Part shown: piece by piece, positions 1-5,250 of the stretch
Position numbering within the stretch: the first letter of the stretch is position 1
How the letters are laid out: every line of letters begins with the position of its first letter
Source: UBA11524 sp964542315
Lineage (GTDB): Bacteria; Bacillota; Clostridia; Christensenellales; Aristaeellaceae
Direction of reading: 5' to 3'
Assembly: GCA_964542315.1 (NCBI GenBank)
Contig: CAZIUA010000114.1
Coordinates: 1-5,524 of the forward strand
Length of the DNA: 5,524 bases
The notes under the pieces: generated by a model
Databases searched by the model: none
What the model was told of the DNA's origin: nothing
Seen by the model: the letters and a program-made list of their open reading frames with translations, nothing else
Translations under genes and position numbers: made by a program

Positions 1-48
1 AAAGGTCTGCAAAACCTTCACTCCCCAGTTCAAATCTGGGTGGCACCT
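1..48 (+). tRNA. tRNA-Cys (anticodon GCA), 3' part only
   Basis: The window opens inside a tRNA gene at about canonical position 26. The anticodon stem is AAGGT/ACCTT (2-6 with 14-18) around the loop CTGCAAA, giving anticodon GCA at 9-11. It is followed by a five-base variable loop, a T arm CCCAG/CTGGG (24-28 with 36-40) with loop TTCAAAT, and the acceptor 3' strand TGGCACC at 41-47. The discriminator base at 48 is T; U73 is a known identity element of tRNA-Cys. CCA is not encoded, so it would be added after transcription. The D arm and acceptor 5' strand lie upstream of the window. Confidence 0.93.
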
Positions 49-51
49 CTC

Positions 52-86
52 AAAGTCCCTTGAACATTGTTCGAGGGACTTTTTTT
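52..86 (+). terminator. Intrinsic terminator of the tRNA-Cys transcript
   Basis: A long hairpin starts three bases after the tRNA. AAAGTCCCT (52-60) pairs perfectly with AGGGACTTT (74-82), and further pairs inside leave a loop of about three bases. The 3' arm runs into a T tract ending at 86. This is a textbook Rho-independent terminator. Confidence 0.93.
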
Positions 87-179
87 GTGCTTTCAGCTGC
101 TTTCGGCCTGCACCTGATCGCCTACGCACGGGTACACCGCGCCTGCTTGCGCTCGGAAACGCGATTCATCATTCATCAT

Positions 180-890
180 ACAGAGCCGGTCTTTTCCAAG
201 ATCGCCTACAACCACATCGGCAAGAACAAGCAAATCCGCAGCATGCTCCAGTCGGAGTTCGCACAGGGCGCGTTGCTGGGTGAAAGCCAGGACAAGCTCG
301 TGAAGCGGATCATGAAGGTTACGGGGCAGCTTGAATATCAGGCGCGGCGTGTGGCGCAGACAGAGCGCACGAGGGTGCAGAGTCAGGCACGGTATGAGGC
401 CGGGCAGGAGGCTCAGTCACTGGGCGTGCGTGTGGCGAATCAGTGGTCAACCAAGATGCACAACAGCCGTGAAGCCCACATCAAGCGTGACGGCCTGTGG
501 GCGATGCAGGGCGAGGCCTTCCTGGACAGTGATATGCGTTATCCGGGCGACCCGGCAGGCGGTGCGGCGGAGGTCATCAACTGTCACTGCGTCCTCGTGC
601 CTGATGTGCTGTGGGATGATGAGATCATCACGGCGGACGGGCGGAGGATGAAAGACCCGAACGCGAAAGCTGAACAGAAGCCGACAGTCAGCCCCGAAGT
701 GCAGAAAATCATTGACGAACTGGACAACGCTGGCGTAGAATATGTGCAGGTCAAGAAGCTGGCAAAGGCACGAACGGAGGATGAGATCATCGCGGCCATC
801 GCTGGCGGCGATAAGACAACCGGCTCTTGCGCATCCGCAGCGCTGGCTTATGTGGGGCAGATATGCGGATTCGACGTGCTGGAAGTGTGA
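180..890 (+). pseudogene. Prophage remnant: truncated MuF-type minor head protein
   Basis: This frame encodes a recognisable piece of a phage minor head protein of the Mu gpF (MuF) family, which sits at the portal/head in tailed phages. Visible family features, in order, are the helical GESQDKLVKRI stretch, the ARRVAQTERTR segment, then H at about nt 477, the DMRYPGDP motif (about 531-554) and the NCHC motif (about 579-590), all typical of the MuF domain. Phage-like sequence starts near nt 180. The frame stays open upstream into the terminator and tRNA, but no start codon has a ribosome binding site; the first in-frame ATG (243) has none. The 3' end enters a GGDKTTGSCAS...FDVLEV segment resembling the start of C-terminal domains fused to MuF proteins, then stops abruptly. 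Full-length proteins are longer at both ends and would be flanked by portal, terminase and scaffold genes, which are absent here. I infer a decayed prophage fragment beside a tRNA gene. A domesticated short gene is possible but less likely. Confidence 0.75.
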
Positions 891-905
891 AGCGGACAAA
901 AAATG

Positions 906-915
906 CGGATATCCG
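906..915. repeat. 10-bp perfect palindrome CGGATATCCG, possible operator
   Basis: CGGATATCCG is its own reverse complement and ends 13 bases before the proposed -35 box of the GH43 gene. The position would suit an upstream regulator site, but no regulator is visible in the window, so the function is unproven. Confidence 0.4.
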
Positions 916-928
916 AACAATCCCTGCG

Positions 929-958
929 TTGTTTTTCCGCAGCGGCTTCTGCTATGAT
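929..958 (+). promoter_or_regulatory. Sigma-A promoter for the GH43 gene
   Basis: A TTGTTT -35 (929-934) lies 18 bases before a TATGAT -10 (953-958). The TGC just before the -10 forms an extended -10 element, which can compensate for the weak -35. Transcription would start near 965, giving a leader of about 50 bases before the ATG at 1016. The promoter lies between the phage remnant and the GH43 gene, so the gene appears to be transcribed independently. Confidence 0.65.
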
Positions 959-1000
959 AAAGCCAGTGCCACATGGCAAATGCGATCCAACATCATACGC

Positions 1001-1007
1001 AAGGAGG
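1001..1007 (+). promoter_or_regulatory. Ribosome binding site deciding the GH43 start
   Basis: AAGGAGG is a near-perfect Shine-Dalgarno sequence eight bases before the ATG at 1016. It fixes that start over upstream in-frame starts beginning at 827, which would overlap the phage remnant and the promoter and would bury the signal peptide. Confidence 0.93.
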
Positions 1008-1015
1008 CCACAAGC

Positions 1016-2947
1016 ATGAAACGCATCGCGCTGATCCTTCTGTCCCTGCTGCTCCTGCTGTCCGTCGCGGCGGCGGAGGAACTGAAATACCAGTCCGATT
1101 TCACCGCGGATACCGATGGCTGGGTTGGCCGCGGCGCGACCGTCCGCATCACGGCGGATGGCCTGTACACCGAAGGTCGCACCGCCACCTGGAACTCCCC
1201 CGGGCGCGCATTTTCCCTCGCGGCAGGGGCATCCTACGACATTCAGGTGGATGTTATGCAAACTGAACTGGACAGCGGCCGCTTCATCCTCTCGGTGGAG
1301 CATGCGCGGGATGGCCAGACCAGCTATGAAAATCTGGTTTCCGCCAATGTGCCGCGCGGCGAATGGACGACCCTCACCGTGACCTGGACGGCTGGCAGCT
1401 ATGACACCTATGTGCTGTATGTGGAAGGCGGCGCGGCGGATACGTCCTTCACCATCCGCAATTTCAGCCTCGTGGGTGCGGCGCCGGTGGATCCTTCCGC
1501 ACGGGTGGAACGAGAATCCTTTGTGATGCCTGAAACTGAGGAGGAACTGACCGCAATGTTTGACAGCATGACGCCCCTGGCCAGTTACAAGAAGGATGGC
1601 GAGGGCAATCCGCTCTACACCCAGCGCTTCGGTGCAGATCCGGGCTTCCTGGTCTGGAACGACCGTCTCTATGTCTACACCACCAACGACGTGGTGGAAT
1701 ACGACCGCAATGGCAACGTGAAGGAGAATTCCTACGGCCAGGTCAACAAGATCAACTGCATCTCCTCCAGCGATCTGGTCAACTGGACCGATCATGGTGC
1801 GATCCCGGTGGCAGGCTACAAGGGCATCGCGACCTGGGCGAACAACTCCTGGGCGCCCTGCGCGGCCCACAAGATCATCGACGGGCAGGATAAGTTCTTC
1901 CTGTATTTCTGCAATGGCGGCAATGGTGTGTCCGTCCTGACGGCGGATGATCCAGCCGGCCCCTGGACGGATCCGCTGGGCCATGGGCTCATCACCCGTG
2001 CAACGCCCAACTGCGCCAACGTGCTCTGGCTGTTCGATCCGGCAGTGTTTGTGGATGAGGATGGCACGGGCTATCTGTACTTTGGCGGCGGCGTCCCTGA
2101 GGGCAAGACCGCGGCGCCCGGCACCATCCGCTGCGTCCAGCTGGGCGAGGACATGATCTCCATCGTCGGCGAGCCGCAGGTCATCGATGCGCCCTATGTC
2201 TTTGAGGACAGCGGCATGAACCGCATCGGCGACACCTATTATTACTCCTACTGCTCCAACTGGCAGACCGACGGCAATGACCTCGGCCTGACCTCCGGCG
2301 CCATTCAGTACATGACTGCGCCTACCCCCATGGGGCCGTTCACCTACGGCGGCGAGCTCTTCGTCAATCAGGGGCGCTTCTTCGGCATGTACGGCAACAA
2401 CCATCACAGCATCGTCACCTTCAAGGGCGTGCATTATCTGCTCTACCACAACCGCCCGGTGGAAAAGGCCATGGGCATCACCGGCAACTACCGCAGCCCG
2501 CAGATCGACGTGCTCCCCGTGAGCGAGGATGGCAAGCTCGGCCCTGTCACCGGCACGATGAAGGGCATCGCGCAGCTTCACACGCTGGATCCCTATCAGC
2601 CTGTTTCTGCGCGGACGATCTATCGTGAGGCGGGCATCGAAGTGACCGGTTACGGCCCGGAGGCGCTGCTCGTGGCACGGCAGGGGGACTTCATCCAGGT
2701 CAAGGGCGTTGAATTTGCGTCAGGCGCGGCGAAATTCACCCTGCGTGCGGCCAGCGAAACGGGCGGCGCGGTGCGTGTGCTCACCGGCGGCGTCAAGGGC
2801 GATGTGCTGTGTGAGTTCACCATCCCGGCCGGGACGGACATGCAGGAATTCACCGTGGATTGCCAGGACGTGACCGGCGTGGCGGATGTGTATCTGCTCT
2901 TCGCCGGCGATGTGACGGCGGACTGGTGGCAAGTGACTGGCAAGTAA
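1016..2947 (+). CDS. Secreted GH43 arabinoxylan arabinofuranohydrolase-like protein with N-terminal CBM and C-terminal CBM6-like domain
   Basis: The 643-residue product likely removes arabinofuranosyl side chains from arabinoxylan outside the cell; it resembles Bacillus XynD/AXH enzymes. Residues 1-20 form a signal peptide (KR, a Leu-rich core, then AAA before EE) with no lipobox Cys. Residues 24-154 look like a CBM4/9- or CBM22-type beta-sandwich (SYENLVSANV, GEWTTL, LYVEG). Residues about 195-525 are the five-bladed GH43 catalytic domain. The expected acidic trio is present: D208 in FGADP (base), D341 in WLFDPAVF (pKa modulator) and E397 in YVFEDSG (acid). NSWAP, FFLYFCNGGNG and GNNHH are also XynD-like. 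Residues about 528-640 resemble CBM6 (GDFIQVKGVEF, then DVYLLFAG and WWQV). The catalytic motifs match closely; substrate is inferred from family. The extra N-terminal CBM distinguishes it from the GH43-CBM6 layout of B. subtilis XynD. No LPxTG anchor or S-layer domain is seen, so it is probably released. The gene stands alone between its own promoter and terminator. Confidence 0.92.
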   Translation: MKRIALILLSLLLLLSVAAAEELKYQSDFTADTDGWVGRGATVRITADGLYTEGRTATWNSPGRAFSLAAGASYDIQVDVMQTELDSGRFILSVEHARDGQTSYENLVSANVPRGEWTTLTVTWTAGSYDTYVLYVEGGAADTSFTIRNFSLVGAAPVDPSARVERESFVMPETEEELTAMFDSMTPLASYKKDGEGNPLYTQRFGADPGFLVWNDRLYVYTTNDVVEYDRNGNVKENSYGQVNKINCISSSDLVNWTDHGAIPVAGYKGIATWANNSWAPCAAHKIIDGQDKFFLYFCNGGNGVSVLTADDPAGPWTDPLGHGLITRATPNCANVLWLFDPAVFVDEDGTGYLYFGGGVPEGKTAAPGTIRCVQLGEDMISIVGEPQVIDAPYVFEDSGMNRIGDTYYYSYCSNWQTDGNDLGLTSGAIQYMTAPTPMGPFTYGGELFVNQGRFFGMYGNNHHSIVTFKGVHYLLYHNRPVEKAMGITGNYRSPQIDVLPVSEDGKLGPVTGTMKGIAQLHTLDPYQPVSARTIYREAGIEVTGYGPEALLVARQGDFIQVKGVEFASGAAKFTLRAASETGGAVRVLTGGVKGDVLCEFTIPAGTDMQEFTVDCQDVTGVADVYLLFAGDVTADWWQVTGK

Positions 2948-2951
2948 AGGC

Positions 2952-2990
2952 AAGGGGGAGCGCTTCTGACAAGGGGCGCCCCCTTTCTCT
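2952..2990 (+). terminator. Intrinsic terminator after the GH43 gene
   Basis: AAGGGGG (2952-2958) pairs with CCCCCTT (2979-2985). The stem can extend inward past a small bulge through CGCTTC and GGGGCG. A pyrimidine tract rich in T (2984-2990) follows. The hairpin starts four bases after the stop codon. Confidence 0.85.
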
Positions 2991-3066
2991 TCAGAAGGGC
3001 TTCATCCGCGCGGACGATGTCGGCCTGCCTGGCGCAGAAATGCCCGTGGGCACACCCTGTGGAAAG

Positions 3067-3113
3067 AAAATCGCACAAATTCCGGAAAACGCTTGACAAA
3101 CGCGTGCGATTTT
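3067..3113. repeat. Perfect 10-bp inverted repeat straddling the tRNA operon -35 box
   Basis: AAAATCGCAC (3067-3076) and GTGCGATTTT (3104-3113) are exact reverse complements separated by 27 bases. The second arm lies inside the -35/-10 spacer and the first lies 16 bases before the -35. Both are upstream of the transcription start, so this would be a DNA-level site rather than an RNA hairpin. An 8-bp palindrome TTCCGGAA (3080-3087) lies between the arms. A role as operator is inference. Confidence 0.5.
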
Positions 3114-3121
3114 GCTATCAT
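3093..3121 (+). promoter_or_regulatory. Strong sigma-A promoter of the tRNA-Thr/tRNA-Pro operon
   Basis: A perfect TTGACA (3093-3098), a 17-base spacer and TATCAT (3116-3121), with TGC before the -10 as an extended element. Transcription would begin near 3128, about 20 bases before the first tRNA, as expected for a highly expressed stable RNA operon. Confidence 0.92.
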
Positions 3122-3148
3122 ATCAAAGCTGAATTCTATTCAGTATGT

Positions 3149-3221
3149 GCCAATATGGCTCAGTTGGTAGAGCAGCTGATTCGTAATCAGCAGGTCGAGG
3201 GTTCGAGTCCCTCTATTGGCT
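3149..3221 (+). tRNA. tRNA-Thr (anticodon CGT)
   Basis: A complete cloverleaf can be drawn. The acceptor is GCCAATA (3149-3155) with TATTGGC (3214-3220), the D stem is GCTC/GAGC, the anticodon stem is GCTGA/TCAGC with loop TTCGTAA (anticodon CGT at 3182-3184), the variable loop is five bases, and the T arm is GAGGG/CCCTC with loop TTCGAGT. The discriminator is T at 3221 and CCA is not encoded. It reads ACG codons and lies 33 bases upstream of tRNA-Pro in the same operon. Confidence 0.97.
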
Positions 3222-3254
3222 CTTTTTTGTGGGCGGATGCAACGCCCCATGCAT

Positions 3255-3328
3255 CGAGGTGTAGCGCAGTTTGGTAGCGCGTTTGGTTCGGGACCAAAAG
3301 GCCGCGGGTTCGAATCCCGCCACTTCGA
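3255..3328 (+). tRNA. tRNA-Pro (anticodon CGG)
   Basis: A complete cloverleaf: acceptor CGAGGTG (3255-3261) with CACTTCG (3321-3327), one G-U pair and the C1-G72 pair typical of bacterial tRNA-Pro. The anticodon stem is TTTGG/CCAAA with loop TTCGGGA (anticodon CGG at 3289-3291), and the T arm is GCGGG/CCCGC with loop TTCGAAT. The discriminator is A at 3328 and CCA is not encoded. It reads CCG codons, common in a GC-rich genome. Confidence 0.97.
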
Positions 3329-3337
3329 CACGCTGAT

Positions 3338-3369
3338 CGGGGATACCCTATGGGTGTCCCCGGTTTTTA
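3338..3369 (+). terminator. Intrinsic terminator of the tRNA operon
   Basis: CGGGGATACCC (3338-3348) pairs with GGGTGTCCCCG (3352-3362) through 11 pairs, one of them T-G, closing a three-base loop. A T tract (3364-3368) follows directly. Confidence 0.93.
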
Positions 3370-3641
3370 TTTGAGAAGTGGGCGGATTCGAAGGGTACGG
3401 CATGGAAACGCGGCCTGCTCCATCGCGCGAAAAATGCGACGCCTCCGCGCCCGTCACTAGCCTGATTTCCCCTCCTCCGCGGGGAAGAAGGAATTTCACT
3501 GCCCGGCGGCGAATCATTAAACCGGCAACTTTTGCGAATGCTGATCATGGCGCCTTCGCGGCGTCCTGGCCGATCGTGTGCGGCCATACAAAGGGCGGCG
3601 TCCGGAGGGGCGCATCGCAGCTTTTCATTGAGGGTGATGTT
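3370..3641 (+). other. Non-coding leader of the GuaA-like gene, structured, no clear promoter
   Basis: The frame of the downstream gene stays open here, but the translation is low-complexity, rich in Arg and Pro and unlike any family I know, so I treat it as untranslated. No convincing -35/-10 pair is visible. Two perfect 6-bp hairpins are: TTCCCC/GGGGAA (3467-3472 with 3481-3486, loop of eight) and TGGCCG/CGGCCA (3567-3572 with 3581-3586, loop of eight). CCCCTCC at 3469-3475 is also complementary to GGAGGGG at 3604-3610. No known riboswitch consensus is recognisable. Expression may come from read-through of the tRNA operon or from a non-standard promoter. Confidence 0.4.
3630..3636 (+). promoter_or_regulatory. 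Ribosome binding site deciding the GuaA-like start
   Basis: GAGGGTG lies before the ATG at 3642, with eight bases between GAGG and the ATG. It supports that start over the upstream in-frame ATG at 3378, which would add 88 residues lacking family resemblance. Confidence 0.75.
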
Positions 3642-5093
3642 ATGCAGGATTTCGTAACCTTGATCAACCTGGATGACGCGCTAAGCCGCGCATTGGCGCG
3701 CAGGCTGCGCAGTGAGGGCTTCTTCTGCCGGATCATGCCCCGCGGCACGACGGCGGATGAGGTGCTGGCCTCGGGCGCACGCGGCGTGATCCTGGCCGCT
3801 GGCGGCGGCACGCAGCCGGAGGAGCTTCCGCAGATGCGCGATCTGCTCCAGTCCGGCCTGCCCATGCTCTGCCTGGGCAGCATCGCGCTGACACTGTGTA
3901 CGGCGCTGGGCGGCAGCCTGGGCGATCCGCAGGAGAGCGGCGTCACCCATGCGGCGTTCGACCCGGAAGACGCGCTCTTTGCGGGGCTGGAGGACGGCGA
4001 ATGCTACCTGCCGGAGTGCCGGGTGATGGCGTTCACCGCGGAGCAGGGGTCTGTCTGTGCGACGGCGGACGGCGCCGTGCTGGGCCTGCATGCCCGTCAG
4101 CGCGATGTGTGGGGGCTGGCGTTCCCCCTGGAACGCAATGATCCCGTCACCGGGACGCTGCTGACGAATTTCTGCCAGACCAGCTGCGGCTGTACGCGCT
4201 GGTGGAATGAGCATGCGCTGATCGACCAGGCGCGATCCGCCATTGCGGAGGCCGCGGGCGAAGGCGATGCGCTCTGTGCGCTGTCCGGCGGTGTGGACAG
4301 CGGCGTTTGCGCCTTGCTGGGCCAGCTGGCGCTGGGGGCACGCCTGCATTGCATCTTTGTGGATACGGGGCTGATGCGCCAGGGCGAGGCCGATGAGGTC
4401 ATGGCGGCGTATCAGGATCAGATGGGGCTGAAGGTCCGCCGGGTGGATGCGCGTGCGGAATTCCTCCTGGCGCTGCAGGGCGTGACCGATCCGCAGGAGA
4501 AGGAGCGCATCGTCAGCACGCTTCTGCGGGATCTGCTCTGCCGGGAGGCCGAGGCGCTGCCGGGCGTGCGGCTGATCCTGCGCGGCACGAATTACACCGA
4601 CCGGCCCGTGGCGGCGGAAATGTCCGGGCTGCCCCAGGGCGTGTCGATCCTGGAGCCGGTGCGTGAATTGTTCAAGGACGAGATCCGCCAGGTGGGCGAG
4701 GTGCTCGGCATGCCGCAGGCGATGATCACGCGCCAGCCCTTCCCGGGGAGCGGCCTTGCGTCCCGCATCATGACGGAGATCACCGCTGAACGGTTGGAAC
4801 TGACCCGTCAGGCGGATGCGATCTTCCGCCGGGAGATCGAGGAGGCCGGGCTGCAGAAGCGGCTCTGGCAGTATTACGCCGCGCTGGCACTGTCGCCCCT
4901 GCCGGGTGGGGGATTGATCGTCATCCTGCGCGCGGTGCAGGCGGCCGCAGGGGATGCAGGGCTTCCGGCGCGTCTGCCCCATGACCTGCTCGAACGCGTC
5001 ACCACCCAGACGCTGCAGCAATGCCCGGAGGTGCAGCGCGTGTTCTACGACTGCACGCCCAGCAGCAGCTATGCGCAGGCCGCCGGCAAGTGA
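3642..5093 (+). CDS. GMP synthase (GuaA)-like protein with degenerate glutaminase domain
   Basis: The 483-residue protein aligns along its length with glutamine-hydrolysing GMP synthases (usually about 510-525 residues), which convert XMP to GMP using ATP and ammonia from glutamine. Residues 1-190 match the class I amidotransferase domain, but the nucleophile elbow (GICYGMQ in GuaA) reads CLGSIAL, so the catalytic Cys is G79. The GVQFHPE motif reads GLAFPLE, so the His is P162 while E164 remains. Residues about 195-375 form the ATP-pyrophosphatase domain with an intact P-loop SGGVDS (215-220), VDTGLMRQGEA, GVTDPQEK and EPVRELFKDE. The lid segment with the IKxHHN motif is missing, about 14 residues shorter. 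Residues about 376-483 match the C-terminal dimerisation domain, but GDxRxY and the final KPPxTIEWE motif are absent. I infer a GuaA paralogue that cannot hydrolyse glutamine and probably does not make GMP. It may activate another substrate with ATP, or be regulatory. Database transfer would likely name it guaA. Confidence 0.85.
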   Translation: MQDFVTLINLDDALSRALARRLRSEGFFCRIMPRGTTADEVLASGARGVILAAGGGTQPEELPQMRDLLQSGLPMLCLGSIALTLCTALGGSLGDPQESGVTHAAFDPEDALFAGLEDGECYLPECRVMAFTAEQGSVCATADGAVLGLHARQRDVWGLAFPLERNDPVTGTLLTNFCQTSCGCTRWWNEHALIDQARSAIAEAAGEGDALCALSGGVDSGVCALLGQLALGARLHCIFVDTGLMRQGEADEVMAAYQDQMGLKVRRVDARAEFLLALQGVTDPQEKERIVSTLLRDLLCREAEALPGVRLILRGTNYTDRPVAAEMSGLPQGVSILEPVRELFKDEIRQVGEVLGMPQAMITRQPFPGSGLASRIMTEITAERLELTRQADAIFRREIEEAGLQKRLWQYYAALALSPLPGGGLIVILRAVQAAAGDAGLPARLPHDLLERVTTQTLQQCPEVQRVFYDCTPSSSYAQAAGK

Positions 5094-5095
5094 AT

Positions 5096-5119
5096 GCCGC
5101 ATGATCCGCCTTTTGCGGC
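5096..5119 (+). terminator. Possible weak terminator after the GuaA-like gene
   Basis: GCCGCA (5096-5101) pairs with TGCGGC (5114-5119) around a 12-base loop; an alternative is CCGC/GCGG (5106-5109 with 5115-5118). Only CTTTG follows, so the T tract is poor. The position just after the stop codon is the main support. Confidence 0.35.
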
Positions 5120-5148
5120 GCTTTGTGTGCAAAATGCGGTTTCGCCCC

Positions 5149-5178
5149 TTTACAAATATCGCATTTCCGCTGTATAAT
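5149..5178 (+). promoter_or_regulatory. Sigma-A promoter of pgi
   Basis: TTTACA (5149-5154) and a perfect TATAAT (5173-5178) are separated by 18 bases. Transcription would start near 5185, giving a leader of about 65 bases. The promoter lies within a 7-bp inverted repeat (AAATGCG 5132-5138, CGCATTT 5160-5166) that flanks the -35. pgi is thus not dependent on the GuaA-like gene upstream. Confidence 0.85.
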
Positions 5179-5186
5179 CATAGCGT

Positions 5187-5212
5187 ATGGCATGCGTCAG
5201 ACATGCATTTTT
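5187..5212 (+). other. Small hairpin plus T run at the 5' end of the pgi leader
   Basis: GCATG (5190-5194) pairs with CATGC (5202-5206) around a seven-base loop, with two more A-T pairs possible past a bulged G. Five T residues (5208-5212) follow. It would fold at the very start of the transcript. It is too weak to call a terminator and may be chance, an mRNA 5' stabiliser or an attenuator remnant. Confidence 0.3.
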
Positions 5213-5250
5213 CAACGACATAGAAACGATATGGAATGGAGACGAGCATT

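Noticed and set aside
827..1015. N-terminal extension of the GH43 frame
   Set aside because: It overlaps the phage remnant and the promoter, and the AAGGAGG at 1001 followed by a signal peptide at 1016 clearly marks the real start.
848..2581. Long minus-strand open frame of 577 codons
   Set aside because: It lies opposite the GH43 gene, is rich in His, Arg and Ala in a way typical of the antisense of GC-rich coding DNA, and shows no recognisable domain or ribosome binding site.
3382..3393. Partial copy of the tRNA-Pro T-loop region (GCGGATTCGAAG versus GCGGGTTCGAAT at 3304-3315), possible attachment site
   Set aside because: Only 10 of 12 bases match, it lies just past the terminator with no mobile genes between, and a similar 10-mer also occurs at 865-874 in the phage fragment, so chance is likely.
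3140..3517. Minus-strand open frame of 125 codons
   Set aside because: It runs antisense across both tRNA genes. Its peptide (SNPRPFGPEPNALPN, GTRTLDLLITNQ) is the familiar spurious product of reading tRNA genes backwards.
3378..3641. 88-residue N-terminal extension of the GuaA-like frame
   Set aside because: The translation is low-complexity and unlike GuaA. The start at 3642 has a ribosome binding site and matches where the family begins.
3370..3641. Purine or other nucleotide riboswitch upstream of the GuaA-like gene
   Set aside because: No match to the conserved purine riboswitch junction or any other consensus I can recall; only isolated hairpins are seen.
3681..5132. Long minus-strand open frame of 483 codons
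   Set aside because: Antisense shadow of the GuaA-like gene; Gln-, Arg- and His-rich with no recognisable motifs.
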